From NCBI GenBank assembly GCA_026874595.1, contig CM049320.1:49922714-49986713 (forward strand): a stretch of DNA of 64,000 nucleotides. The letters are read 5' to 3'. Both the position numbers and the translations under genes were made by a program. Positions 11,764-21,056 of this stretch are shown in pieces. Numbering within the stretch: position 1 is the stretch's first letter; each line of letters starts with the position of its first letter. The notes below the pieces were generated by a model that was given only the letters and a program-made list of their open reading frames with translations, made no database searches and was not told where the DNA came from. The DNA is from Sipunculus nudus. Its lineage: Eukaryota > Annelida > Sipuncula > Golfingiida > Sipunculidae.

Positions 11764-11854
11764 GGTCAGGACTAAGCATGGTTCCCAGCCTGCCTTGCGC
11801 TACGCTCCGTAAGCGTAGCGCAAGGCAGGCTGGGAACCATGCTAGGTCAGGACT
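11764..11854. mobile_element. Perfect 32-bp-stem hairpin flanked by 10-bp direct repeats
   Basis: Bases 11775-11806 and 11812-11843 are exact reverse complements (32 of 32) around a 5-nt loop (ccgta). GGTCAGGACT occurs directly at 11764-11773 and 11845-11854, one A away from each end. This is what a ~71-bp palindromic mini-element making a 10-bp target duplication would leave. The superfamily is unknown. It lies about 230 bp upstream of the NLR start codon. Confidence 0.65.
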
Positions 11855-11939
11855 TTGCATGCCTGGAGGTCGGTAAAGGTTAAGATTTATCGATAGCTGA
11901 ATAGATTTACCGCAGGGATATAGGATGCCCTACAGGCGT

Positions 11940-12070
11940 TTATATATGTTGTTACTTTGCAATAAAATGACATTATCGTGTCTTGAGATGCGTAGGGAAA
12001 GCACGTGCTCGGGAGCGGACTTTGACGTTGCTTTGTTTTTTTTAGTAGGCGTCACCAAAGAGTCTAAACC
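11940..12070 (+). promoter_or_regulatory. Putative promoter of the membrane NLR gene
   Basis: This upstream block is conserved with that of the orphan exon at 2124. It contains GAGCGGACTTTGACGTTGC near 12014 and AGTAGGCGTCACC near 12044-12056, giving CRE/ATF-like TGACG cores on both strands about 25 bp apart. CACGTG (E-box) lies at 12003-12008 in this copy only. No clear TATA box was seen at the usual distance. Function is inferred from position and conservation. Confidence 0.45.
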
Positions 12071-12131
12071 ATGAATCGTCCTATGTGGCTGTTACTGCTT
12101 TTGGGATTCTGCAGGGTGCGCTGCTTTAAAG
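12071..12131 (+). CDS. NLR exon 1: signal peptide
   Basis: Encodes MNRPMWLLLLLGFCRVRC followed by Phe-Lys: a short basic start, a run of leucines and a polar end, typical of a cleavable signal peptide. It ends in phase 1 at AAAG|GCAAGT, so intron 1 would be of the rare GC-AG class, with the otherwise perfect consensus such donors need. The paralogous exon at 2124 has the same length and the same GC donor, supporting the boundary. Confidence 0.7.
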
Positions 12132-13405
12132 GCAAGTATGATCTATTCTAAAAAAACTATACATTAAATACGAAATCAAGACGAATGCTTATTTCAAATG
12201 ACATTTTAATTTAGAATATGTTAATACATGTTTATACAAGCATATTCACAGTAGCTCCAATTTACAAGGGCACAATTAACTAGTAATTTGTTATTTTCAA
12301 CTGCATAATCTGACCGGGATCAAACGCTCCAAATTTAATGTGTAAACTTCACCGCCGTAGTATCGGGTTTTGGTGGGTCATTCATCTTAATATGTATGAC
12401 TTATTTTGTTTGTTGTTGATTATGTGTGTTTGATTACCAACACATTTACAATAGCTCCGATTTACAATGGCAAGATAATAGTAATTTGTCACTATCAACT
12501 GCAGTATCCGACCGCCATAAAACAAAATATAGTGAATGTGTTAACATCACCACCTTAGTATGGCGTCTTCATAGGCCATAAATAATTATGGTTGATCCCA
12601 TAAAACTGTCCCTTTTCGGCATTGGTGATTTCAGTAAGATTACACGTGGGTTTGACATGATGTTCTCTTTATATTAGCTGAATTCGATTTATCGCATCTG
12701 ATATAAGCAGCTATATATAATCACACTTGTCACATGAGTCTTGTATACGGATGACGATCATAATGTTTTTCTTTATTTTTCTTTTATTTATTTTTAAAAT
12801 TATTAGTTAATTATTGATTGCACTGATTAAACCATAATCCCCCCTGTAATAATAATATTTTATAGCAATGGTAATAAATCGAAATCTTTAAAGCTAATAT
12901 TGCACAAAGGTTGTTATGTGGACCTCCAATATCTTGATACCTAATATTATGATTTCCTCATGGTTTTGCATATTAAAAGTTGTAAAATGCATTTTTATGG
13001 AGATTTTATAAACTATTGGTTATAATTATTGGCTGTGTGAGGACCATTTTACAACCTTAACCCATAAATATTCGCCAGAGGTTTCGATTTTTACCGCTGT
13101 TATAATATTTGCAATCATAGACTGATTTGAGGTCTTCCTACAACTGTTTTATATTTATGCAGATTCCTGTAACCAGGAACTCGCGTGGAAAAATGCCTAC
13201 TCGTGTTGTCTGTCACGTGGTCAAACACTTCCTTTACTTTATACTGCTCATGATGTTCACGATGTTTCGACATTAGCAACGGAAAATGACTTTGCGAGTG
13301 TGTGGATTGGGTAATACTTGATGACGCATATGGATCAGGTAATTCGGGATTGTTATAATAATAATACCTCATCTTACAAATAAATATCACATACAGGTAT
13401 TTATA

Positions 13406-13442
<37 letters not shown>

Positions 13443-13634
13443 GTATATATCTGTATTTGTATTTGAATATTTTCTCTCATCAGTTGTCAGCCAAAATAGC
13501 CCTTGTTATATTTTGCATATTTTTCGATAAATATTGAATTAAAAAACATTTACAATTAGAGGAAATAATTTATTCTTTCCATGGTTAAGGTTGACAAAAC
13601 ACCTAAATAAATACAAGACATGGTTTATTTTCAG
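12132..13634 (+). other. NLR intron 1 (GC-AG), with repeat copies B and C and a (TA)n tract
   Basis: The intron runs from GCAAGT to ttttcag. It contains two diverged copies of the segment also seen at 11090-11490 (about 12236-12400 and 12435-12830) and a (TA)n tract at 13408-13438. No other coding sequence is apparent. Confidence 0.55.
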
Positions 13635-13799
13635 AGGATAGTTATTACATTTTCTGGGACAAACAAGAACCATTAGCCCCTGGACACTGTGCTGTACTTA
13701 CATCGACCAAAGCAGGGATGGAGACTACAAGCAAAGTCCTGCCAGTCAAAGTCACCTTTCATCTGCACAACTCACGAAGGTCAGTTGAAGATTTGACAG
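13635..13799 (+). CDS. NLR exon 2: extracellular segment
   Basis: A 165-nt phase 1-1 exon between 'ttttcag' and 'gacag|gtacac'. With the G from exon 1 it encodes about 55 residues, including DSYYIFWDKQEP and GHCAVLTST. It holds one Cys and ends Ser/Thr/charge rich. No domain is recognised; GHCAVL faintly recalls C-type-lectin cores but the exon is too short for one. An alternative donor (cgaag|gtcagt) would break the phase with exon 3. Confidence 0.6.
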
Positions 13800-16633
13800 G
13801 TACACAGAAATACGTTGTTTTTTAGATATGTTCTTTAGGGATATAAACCTATGTCATGTTTCTATACTTTAAGCATTGTGTTAACATTTTGACTGTGTGG
13901 TACATTTTTTTACATGGAATTGTTTTCGAACATTCGAGAGTACAGTTCCCGAGGTTTCGATGTAAAAGTTAGGATATCATGTGTAAACCAATTATATGAC
14001 GAAAAGCAGTTTTACAGATGTATTTAACAGTATTTTGTATTAACTTGTACGTACGTATTCATTTCTTGCTGGAAATCTTCGAATTCGGCAAGCCTATCTG
14101 TCAGTTCCGTATGTCTGTTTGTCTGTCTATCTGTTTGTTGCTTGCCGTAAATTTTGGATTTCGGCAAGGATATTCGTCAGTTCCGTATATGCAATTGTCT
14201 GTCTGTCTGTTCGTTTGTCCCCACCCTACTGGCCACAATTTTGCAGCAATCAACTTAAAAGTTACAACCCAAAATCTAGGTCGCCTGTTTTTTCTGTCAA
14301 CTTGGTATTAAGATCAAGGTCAAGGCCAAGGTCACGAAAATTATGGAATATATAATTTTTGCTCCATAACTTTTGTCACAAATGGTCGTAGCCACTTAAA
14401 CAGTAGCTCGTTGTATTTGGCATTTCATGGCCTTTCTCCTGATGTGTAGGTGACTCAAATCTGCCGTTACCATGGTTATGCATTTTGGGTCAAAGGTCAT
14501 GATATTTGAAAATAATAGGTCTAATTTTTCTAACTTGGTCAGTTTTAAAGCTAGAGAGGTTTATTTTTTGCATTATGTAGCTTTTAAAAAATTCTCAGTG
14601 ACCCAATTCCAAGTCTCGCCAAATCTTGCACGATATCTCGTCATACAAGATTTTTCGAGATATCACTTGGTGATAGCCTAGACGCCACCAGTTTGCAGTA
14701 ATTGTCTTGAAACTGATATATTTTATGTCCTTCACTAATATCTCGAAATTGTCTTTTCCCTTTTGGAATATGCCTGCTAGGGGGCGCTGCACTAAAAACA
14801 CTACAACTTCTCATTTTTTGGCCATATCTCTAAAACTATAACGTTACCTATATAAACTACAACTCATTTTGTTTCTTTTGACTTTTCTTCATGAGCAAAT
14901 CTATTCATCTGTTATCTCGGGTGTGTCACTTCGTCATGTCTGTCTGTTTACCAATAGTCCTCAATTTCGCCTCTTTGTTGGTTCTTGCGTCTTACAATAT
15001 GCATTCTACAAGCCACAGTTTTGCAGGAATCCTTTTGAAACTGGTAGATCTTATGTCTTAAACTAATATCTCGAAAGCAATTTTCATTTCCGAAAATAAC
15101 CGCTAGGGGGCACTGCACTCGGAACACTACAACATATCATTATTTTGCCATATCTCCAAAACTATAAACCTGAGTTACATAAACCCTGTGTTATCTCAGA
15201 TGTGTCTCTTGTATGTCTGTCTTTTTATCCGGAGTCCTCAATTTCGGCTGCTTGCGGGTTCTTGGGTCTTACATTTAGCATTCTGCAGGCCACCGTTTTG
15301 CAGGATTCCTTTAGAAACTGGTAGATCTTATGCCTTATACCAATATCTCGAAAGTAATTTTTCATTTTCCGAAAATAGCCGCTAGGGCGTGCTGTACTCG
15401 GAACACTACAATATATCATTTTGTGGCCACATCTCCCAAACTATAAACCTTACCTACAAAAACTATAGCTAGTTCAGTGTCTCTTGACCTTCCATAAGCT
15501 TATTAAGCCATATGTTATTTTGGATGTATCACTTTGTCAGTATGTCTTTATAAATTTTATAAACGGAGGAAACATATTATTTGTTTTATGCTCCCCCACA
15601 ACATTGCTCATTCATACGTCTTTTCCCACATCCCCCTGTCTGTCTGTATTATTTCCATTTCCGTCAAGCGCGTGACCTCTGGTCATCTAGTCTGTTTGTT
15701 TGTCTGTCTGTCTCCACTTTTCTAGCCACAATTTTGCAGCAATCTCTTTTAAACTTACACAGTTGATTGACAGTCAAATGTCCTGGAAGCCTATTGTTTT
15801 TGGTCGATATAGGTCAAAAGTCAAGGTCATCAAAACGTCAAAATATTATGTTCGAAATAACGTCGTCCATATTGATCCTATCTTCACAACCTATGGCTCA
15901 ACTTGTCTCAAACTAGTATCACTTTATCAGTATGTCTGTCTGTTTGTCAGTTGTCCTCTATTTTGCCTGCTTGCTGGTTCTTGCGTCATACAAATAGCAG
16001 TCTACAGGTCACAGTTTTGCAGGAATCACTTTTTAACTTAACGATTTAACGACTTAAAGATATTAACGATTTCTGGAAGTTCTATGTGTATTATCTAAAT
16101 TGGTCAAAGGTCAAGGTCATGAAAACACATCAAAATTTTATTCTCCTCATGACTTGGTCCTGTCGTCACAAACCATGGCTCCTTCCTCTTTGTCTTTTTC
16201 ATGACCTGGTCTAGTCAACTGCCCTCCCTTTTGTGTCACTTTGTCAGTATATGTCTGTTTGTCACTTGTCTTCAATTTCGCCTGCTTACTGGTTTATGTG
16301 TCTTACATAAACCAGCAAGCAGGCGAAGTGTTGGAGGAATCACTTGGTAACTTACACATATCGTCTGTCTTAACGATTCCTGGAAGGTCAAGGTCATCAG
16401 AACACATCAACATTTTATTATCCTCATAACTTTGTTAATATTTACCTTTTCTGTACAAACTATGGCTAATTTTCTTCCTTTTCGTCATTGTCCGTTTGTT
16501 TTTACTGTCTCAATGTCTTTTCCGACCTCTCGTCGTCTAGTTTCTATATATTTTTAATTTAATAGTAACTTAACCAATCAAAACTAAGCCACAATTAACA
16601 GTTAACTATAACTAAAAATGAGAACTCATCGCA

Positions 16634-16720
<87 letters not shown>

Positions 16721-16845
16721 TGTTGGCAACCTGCATTAGAGCTGTTATCCAAATATTTCTCAGTCAATGTCCTTTCAATTGTATAACAAAGTTAATCCTG
16801 CAGTCTATAATTCTTACGTAGACAAAATAAATTGATTTATTATAG
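13800..16845 (+). other. NLR intron 2, filled with repeats
   Basis: A 3.05-kb intron. From about 14090 to 16560 it consists of diverged tandem units with (CTGT)n runs, a 'ttttgcaggaatc' motif near 15013, 15296 and 16015, 'ctagggggc.ctgcact' blocks near 14779 and 15102, and 'aaggtcaaggtcat'. (TA)n fills most of 16637-16714. No gene is supported. Confidence 0.6.
16279..16325. repeat. 20-bp-stem hairpin in intron 2
   Basis: Arms 16279-16298 and 16306-16325 are complementary at 19 of 20 positions around a 7-nt loop. The left arm belongs to the 'gcctgcttgctgg' segment of the intron repeat, so the hairpin probably arose by local inverted duplication. Confidence 0.6.
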
Positions 16846-16890
16846 GGGCCACGATAACTGAAGAACATTCATTGACTACAGTATCCTCAG
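16846..16890 (+). CDS. NLR exon 3: Thr/Ser-rich stalk
   Basis: A 45-nt phase 1-1 exon bounded by 'attatag' and TCAG|GTAAGA. It encodes GATITEEHSLTTVSSG including the split codons: a short Thr/Ser/Glu stalk before the membrane. The exon could be skipped without a frame change. Its composition resembles the tandem Thr-rich exons at 52.6-59.7 kb. Confidence 0.55.
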
Positions 16891-16953
16891 GTAAGAAAAT
16901 CAACCGATGTACACAAGAGAACGTTCTATAACACGCTTGCAAATAGTGTTCAA

Positions 16954-17004
<51 letters not shown>

Positions 17005-17066
17005 GAGCGAAAATCAATTTAAATTGAGAACTGACGTCCTAAAATAATAATTTATTTACTTGCAAG

Positions 17067-17167
17067 GCGATTCATGGAGGTCACAGGAGAAAGTATTAAT
17101 TGGTGGAACTATTGGTGGGGCGGTTGTCTCCGTTCTGATAGCGGTGTTGCTTATTTATAAAAAGAAG
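17067..17167 (+). CDS. NLR exon 4: transmembrane helix
   Basis: A 101-nt exon from 'cttgcaag' to AAG|GTAAGC, phase 1 start and phase 0 end. It encodes DSWRSQEK, then a hydrophobic Gly/Val/Ile/Leu helix of about 22 residues (VLIGGTIGG to VLLIY), then KKK. The positive residues at the C-terminal side predict a type I topology with everything downstream cytoplasmic. Confidence 0.75.
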
Positions 17168-17696
17168 GTAAGCAGCTAATCAGTAATGGAATTAATATCA
17201 AAGATGAGCTTTATCTTAAAAGTGATTTGACTTTATATCTGACAACGATATCAACATGTAACGTGAATAGGAAAATATGTATAGGGAGTATAATTCAAAT
17301 ACACACAGCAACAGATAGGACATGGTTATAGACGCCTCGATAAAGTATCTATGTTAATTTCCTTTTGTAAAGTTCATATATCCTTTTATACCAAACAATG
17401 ACTACTCACTCACGTATTTTATAAGCATATCAGTTTAATCGGTTTTAATCAGTTTTTATTCTATGAAAGAAAGGAAGAGGTCAGGTCAGGACACCCGGCA
17501 GGGAAAGATCAAACTCAGGGGAGCTTCTTGAAAGGTCAATTCTCCTTACAGACGCTAAGTCCTAATGCACATGGTCTCCAGTCAGCACATTTCCCTGTCA
17601 TAATATTTGCAACAATTACCATAACCAATTGGCGTTTTGGCATTTTTCAACATGAGTTCATTTATGCATACATACTTTACATATTATTTCAATTAG
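17168..17696 (+). other. NLR intron 4
   Basis: From GTAAGC to caattag. Bases 17474-17534 (Arg/Gly/Lys-rich open stretch ending AAAG|GTCAAT) look mildly exon-like, but no acceptor choice keeps phase 0, so it was not included. Confidence 0.5.
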
Positions 17697-17987
17697 CACA
17701 TCCAGGAACTTGAAGAATATCTCATGATTAACAAGAAAGTTCTCATACTTTACCTTTGTGAATATTCCCCTGATCCTTCTTCAGTGTCTCATTCTAAACG
17801 GAAAAGGATACAACAGGTTATTGCGACAAACATGTTAAAACGATTCAGCAAGATTTACCTTTGGAGCTAGTGTGACGATTACGTGGAAGTACCCATGAAT
17901 GAGCTTTATACAGACCTAGTGTGGACATGGCATGGTGTACATGCGTGTGATGACCGTATAATAGAATACACAGAGATGTTCAGATTG
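17697..17987 (+). CDS. NLR exon 5: juxtamembrane segment leading into NACHT, contains TAG
   Basis: A 291-nt, 97-codon exon, phase 0 at both ends, between 'tcaattag' and TTG|GTAAGC. The first 57 codons encode a Lys/Glu-rich stretch with KKVLILYLCEYSPD. A TAG follows at 17868-17870. Then come EVPMNELYTDLVWTW and IIEYTEMF, which fit the segment normally just before NACHT Walker A in invertebrate NLRs. The TAG also supplies an in-phase acceptor (gctag|TGT at 17871); using it would skip both the stop and the 57 codons. KVLILY with a later SPD vaguely recalls SEFIR folds, but the segment is too short to claim one. Confidence 0.55.
17868..17870 (+). other. In-frame TAG in NLR exon 5
   Basis: Follows LWS and precedes CDDYVEVP. 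It is either a nonsense mutation, part of an alternative splice acceptor, or (UAG to UGG) theoretically recodable by A-to-I editing. Nothing in the sequence decides between these. Confidence 0.7.
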
Positions 17988-18674
17988 GTAAGCAAACCAT
18001 AATGTTATCTGATGTTGTAGCTTAAATCAAACGCCTCGATACATTTTAAGAACATTAAACCGTCATTTATGGAGAATTTTGATTGAAAAATACAGGACAT
18101 AGTTTTTACTTTGATCACAAAAATATTTCAGAAGAACTAGTTAAAGCCACTTGTTATCTCTTTAAAAAACTGATATTCACACATGATAAAATATTTGCGT
18201 CCGAATATGTAATGGGATTTGTTCAAATACTAATTTATGTCCAAGAAAGTAGGTTGACATATGAAGAAGCAATAATATCCCAAGTCGAGCATTAAATCAG
18301 CCTGTACGAACAACACGGAAATGTTATCATGGTTAAAAAATCCTTCCCAATGAGGTGAAAATATTATAAGATTGGAATAATTATTATGATAATATTAATA
18401 CCGATAAATAAAAATGATACTGATAATGATACTAATATAGAGATAATAATAGTAATAAGAAAACTATTAGTGATTTTTTACATTAATTTCATTAATGTGC
18501 GATTTGTTCTGAGAGTAGCTATGCCTGCATTATATAGAATTTATTTAAATTATCCTGCCTATCATACTTGCCGTGATCTTATAAAAATCAGTCGAAAAAG
18601 TTCTTTGGTAGAAATATTATATAAGGGCAATTACCCATGGCAATATGCCTTAACCATAACGTATTTTTTTACAG
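17988..18674 (+). other. NLR intron 5
   Basis: A 687-nt intron from GTAAGC to 'ttttttacag'. The acceptor has a clean pyrimidine tract. No further exon is seen inside. Confidence 0.6.
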
Positions 18675-21056
18675 GATGGAAAAGACGGGCCAATAGCTAA
18701 TGTATTCCTAGTGGGTGAAGCTGGGACAGGGAAATCAACATTTGCAAAGAAAATGGCTACTGATTGGTGCAAACTTGTGCATCAAACAAGGCAAGATGAC
18801 GCTCGATTGTCTGCAGAAGGCCAAGATATCATGCGCAAGTTGGAATTTGTGATCTTATTGTGTCTGAGAGACATAAAGAAAGGACAGAGTCTACCTGGAG
18901 CCATGAGTGACCAACTGAATCTAATTCAAGAAGATGCGAAGTATTTGTACCAGATTATATGTGAAAATAGAGAGAAAACATTGATCATTCTTGACGGTTA
19001 TGACGAGTACAGGGATGCCACGTCTCCGGATATCACCGATATTTTACATGGGGAGAGCTTGAAATATACGAATCTTCTGATTTCATCCAGGCACCCTCGT
19101 ACATTCCATTTCCCAACAGGAAAACATCCACCAGGAAATGAAGTGTCCTTACTAGGGTTTTCAGAAAAGGGGACCAATGATTTCATAAGGAAATTCTTTA
19201 AGGGGGATGATCAGGAAAATCAACTCAAGGAAAGGATCAAAGAGTCTGATTACCTCACCCATCTTAGTCGTTTTCCTGCTGTACTTCTACTTATGGCGAT
19301 ACTATGGAGAGACACTAAAGCTCTCTCAGACACCATAACTGGATTTTATATAGCCTTTGTCGAGTACATCTGCGGTCGCTATGAAAAGAAATTTATTTCC
19401 ATCAAGCAAAGGGCCGAGCCAGAAAACATTCTTAAGAGATATTATAAATATCTTATGAAAATTGGAAATATTGCAGTTAATGGCATGAAGAAAGACAAAT
19501 TGGAATTGGCGTTTTCGTATAAGGAAGTTGTAAAACTGATTGGTCAGAAGGCATGGAATTTAGGATTTTTTGTTCGTGAAAAGATACCAGGTGCACAGGA
19601 CAAAGTAACCTTTCCACATAAAACCTTACAAGAATTTTTTGTGGCCTACTATGTTGTAAAAACAGATAAAAAGAAACAGAAGGAATTACTCTTGTTATTT
19701 TGTAACACCACAGAGGCAATTACACAATCAGAGATGATCGTCACCTTTATCTCCGGACTTGGTGGAGAGGAAACACACAAATACATGCAGACTTTCCTTT
19801 CTGGTGAAGGTGAGAAGTCAGAAGAAATATCTAAACTACAACTGAAATATTTATCCCAAAACCCAAGCACTCGACCTGTGCTGCCCCCTGTGGTGACTTA
19901 AGAAATCACCACGCTGAAATATCCAGTCCATGTCTTTGTTAAATACTTAACCAGCGATACATCGCGGTTAACTAGACTGGTCATTCGGATATACTCACAA
20001 AAGATAAAACAAACCCATCTGTTCCAGATAATAAAAGCGGCATCTAAGATCCGTAGCCTAGAAGAGTTGTTGGTCAACAATTTTTATCCGAGATTGGAAG
20101 GCATGAAAGGTGACATATTAAATTCCGAGGGAAAATGTACAGAGAACCTACCTGGGCCAAGTATAAGAAAACTCGTACTTACAAGCTGCAATCTTTCTGT
20201 TTTTGAGATAAAGACATTATTCAATAGAATTTCAGACTGTAAAGATTTCACACACCTGGAATTGTCAGGTAATCTACTTACGGAATCATTAGTCGGATCA
20301 GTGTCCTCACTGAAACATTGTCACCTGACCACCCTCAACATGTCCAACTGTAATCTAAAATCAGGAGACATCCTGTCACTGATTGAACATCTTCCTCTCA
20401 GTCTCACACACCTGGACGTGTCAGGTAATAAACTTAAAGGATACACAGAAGGATCAGTGTCCTCGCTGAAACATTGTCACTTGACCACCCTCAACATGTC
20501 CAACTGCAATCTAATATCAAGAGATATCCTGTCACTGATTGAACATCTTCCTCCCAGTCTTACACACCTGGACGTGTCAGGTAATGAACTTGAAGAATAC
20601 ATAGACGTATCAGTGTCCTCACTGAAACATTGTCACCTGACCACCCTCAACATGTCCAACTGTGATCTAACATCAGAAGAAATCCAGTCACTGATTGAAC
20701 ATCTTCCTCCCAGTCTTACACACCTGGACGTGTCAGATAATGAACTTAAAGAATACATAGGTGGATCAGTCTCCTCACTGAAACATTGTCACCTGACCAC
20801 CCTCAACATGTCCAACTGTAATCTAACATCAGGAAAAATCCTGTCACTAATTGAACATCTTCCTCCCAGTCTTACACACCTGGACGTGTCAGGTAACATA
20901 GCGGGCGATGCTTTGGAGGGCTTAGTAAACAAGACGGTCCACATGCGTGCATTGAGGGAGCTTAATCTTACGTCCAACCTGATATCTGGTACCTCGAAGA
21001 ATAAAATAAGACAGACGCTGATTGCAGAATGTCCAGAAATTAATCTCCATGTCTAG
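18675..21056 (+). CDS. NLR exon 6: NACHT domain and LRRs, interrupted by TAA
   Basis: This exon starts in phase 0 at DGKDGPIANVFLV. Walker A is GEAGTGKST (18714-18740). Walker B is LIILDGYDEY (LDGYDE at 18990-19007). Sensor-1-like NLLISSRHPRT and FPAVLLLMAILW follow. The winged-helix/NLR end carries FPHKTLQEFFVAYYV, with the conserved His and LQEF. All NTPase motifs look intact. Codon 19899-19901 is TAA, after which the same frame stays open for 384 codons to TAG at 21054. That second part contains LRRs from about 20150 on. The NACHT part alone is about 408 codons, a normal NACHT plus winged-helix length, so the stop would cleanly remove the LRRs. The exon ends in LRR-type sequence; no C-terminal effector domain is visible. 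Confidence 0.88.
19899..19901 (+). other. In-frame TAA between NACHT and LRR regions
   Basis: The frame reads PPVVT, stop, EITTLKYPVHVFVKYLT and continues open with protein-like composition to 21056. No frameshift is needed, so a point nonsense change is the simplest reading. A translated product would be an LRR-less NACHT protein. Confidence 0.85.
20298..20899 (+). repeat. 156-bp (52-residue) LRR repeat, four tandem copies
   Basis: Units begin at 20298, 20454, 20610 and 20766, exactly 156 bp apart, and differ at only a few positions. Each encodes two LRRs: LTTLNMSNCNL and LTHLDVSGN, joined by LIEHLPPSL and SVSSLKHCH. Near-identity at DNA level means recent unequal crossing-over or gene conversion. 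Most variable codons fall just after the Asn of each motif. Confidence 0.9.

Larger units (their letters stand above)
12071..21056 (+). pseudogene. Membrane-anchored NACHT-LRR (NLR-like) gene, six-exon model with two in-frame stops
   Basis: Joining 12071-12131, 13635-13799, 16846-16890, 17067-17167, 17697-17987 and 18675-21056 gives 3045 nt in one phase-consistent frame. Intron phases are 1, 1, 1, 0, 0. The predicted order is signal peptide, about 75-residue extracellular part, transmembrane helix with a KKK stop-transfer end, NACHT NTPase with winged-helix region, then LRRs. Known NLRs are cytosolic sensors that oligomerise through NACHT; here the NTPase and LRRs would sit under the membrane behind a small ectodomain. 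The frame is broken by TAG at 17868 and TAA at 19899, while splice sites and NACHT motifs remain intact, so inactivation would be recent or polymorphic. No death-fold effector domain is recognised. Similarity to NLR families is certain from motifs; the exon joining is prediction. Confidence 0.75.

Noticed and set aside
13635-13799. C-type lectin domain
   Set aside because: GHCAVL is suggestive, but the exon is ~55 residues with one Cys and lacks the WND-type and paired-Cys signature.
16618-16821. Ile/Tyr repeat peptides over (TA)n tracts, also at 13115, 16814, 30875, 33701, 35144 and 63483
   Set aside because: Simple-repeat translations.
17474-17534. Additional NLR exon between TM and exon 5
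   Set aside because: No acceptor/donor choice keeps phase 0 without a stop, and the donor GTCAAT is weak.
17697-17867. SEFIR or TIR domain in NLR exon 5
   Set aside because: Only a KVLILY...SPD resemblance; about 57 residues is far short of either domain.
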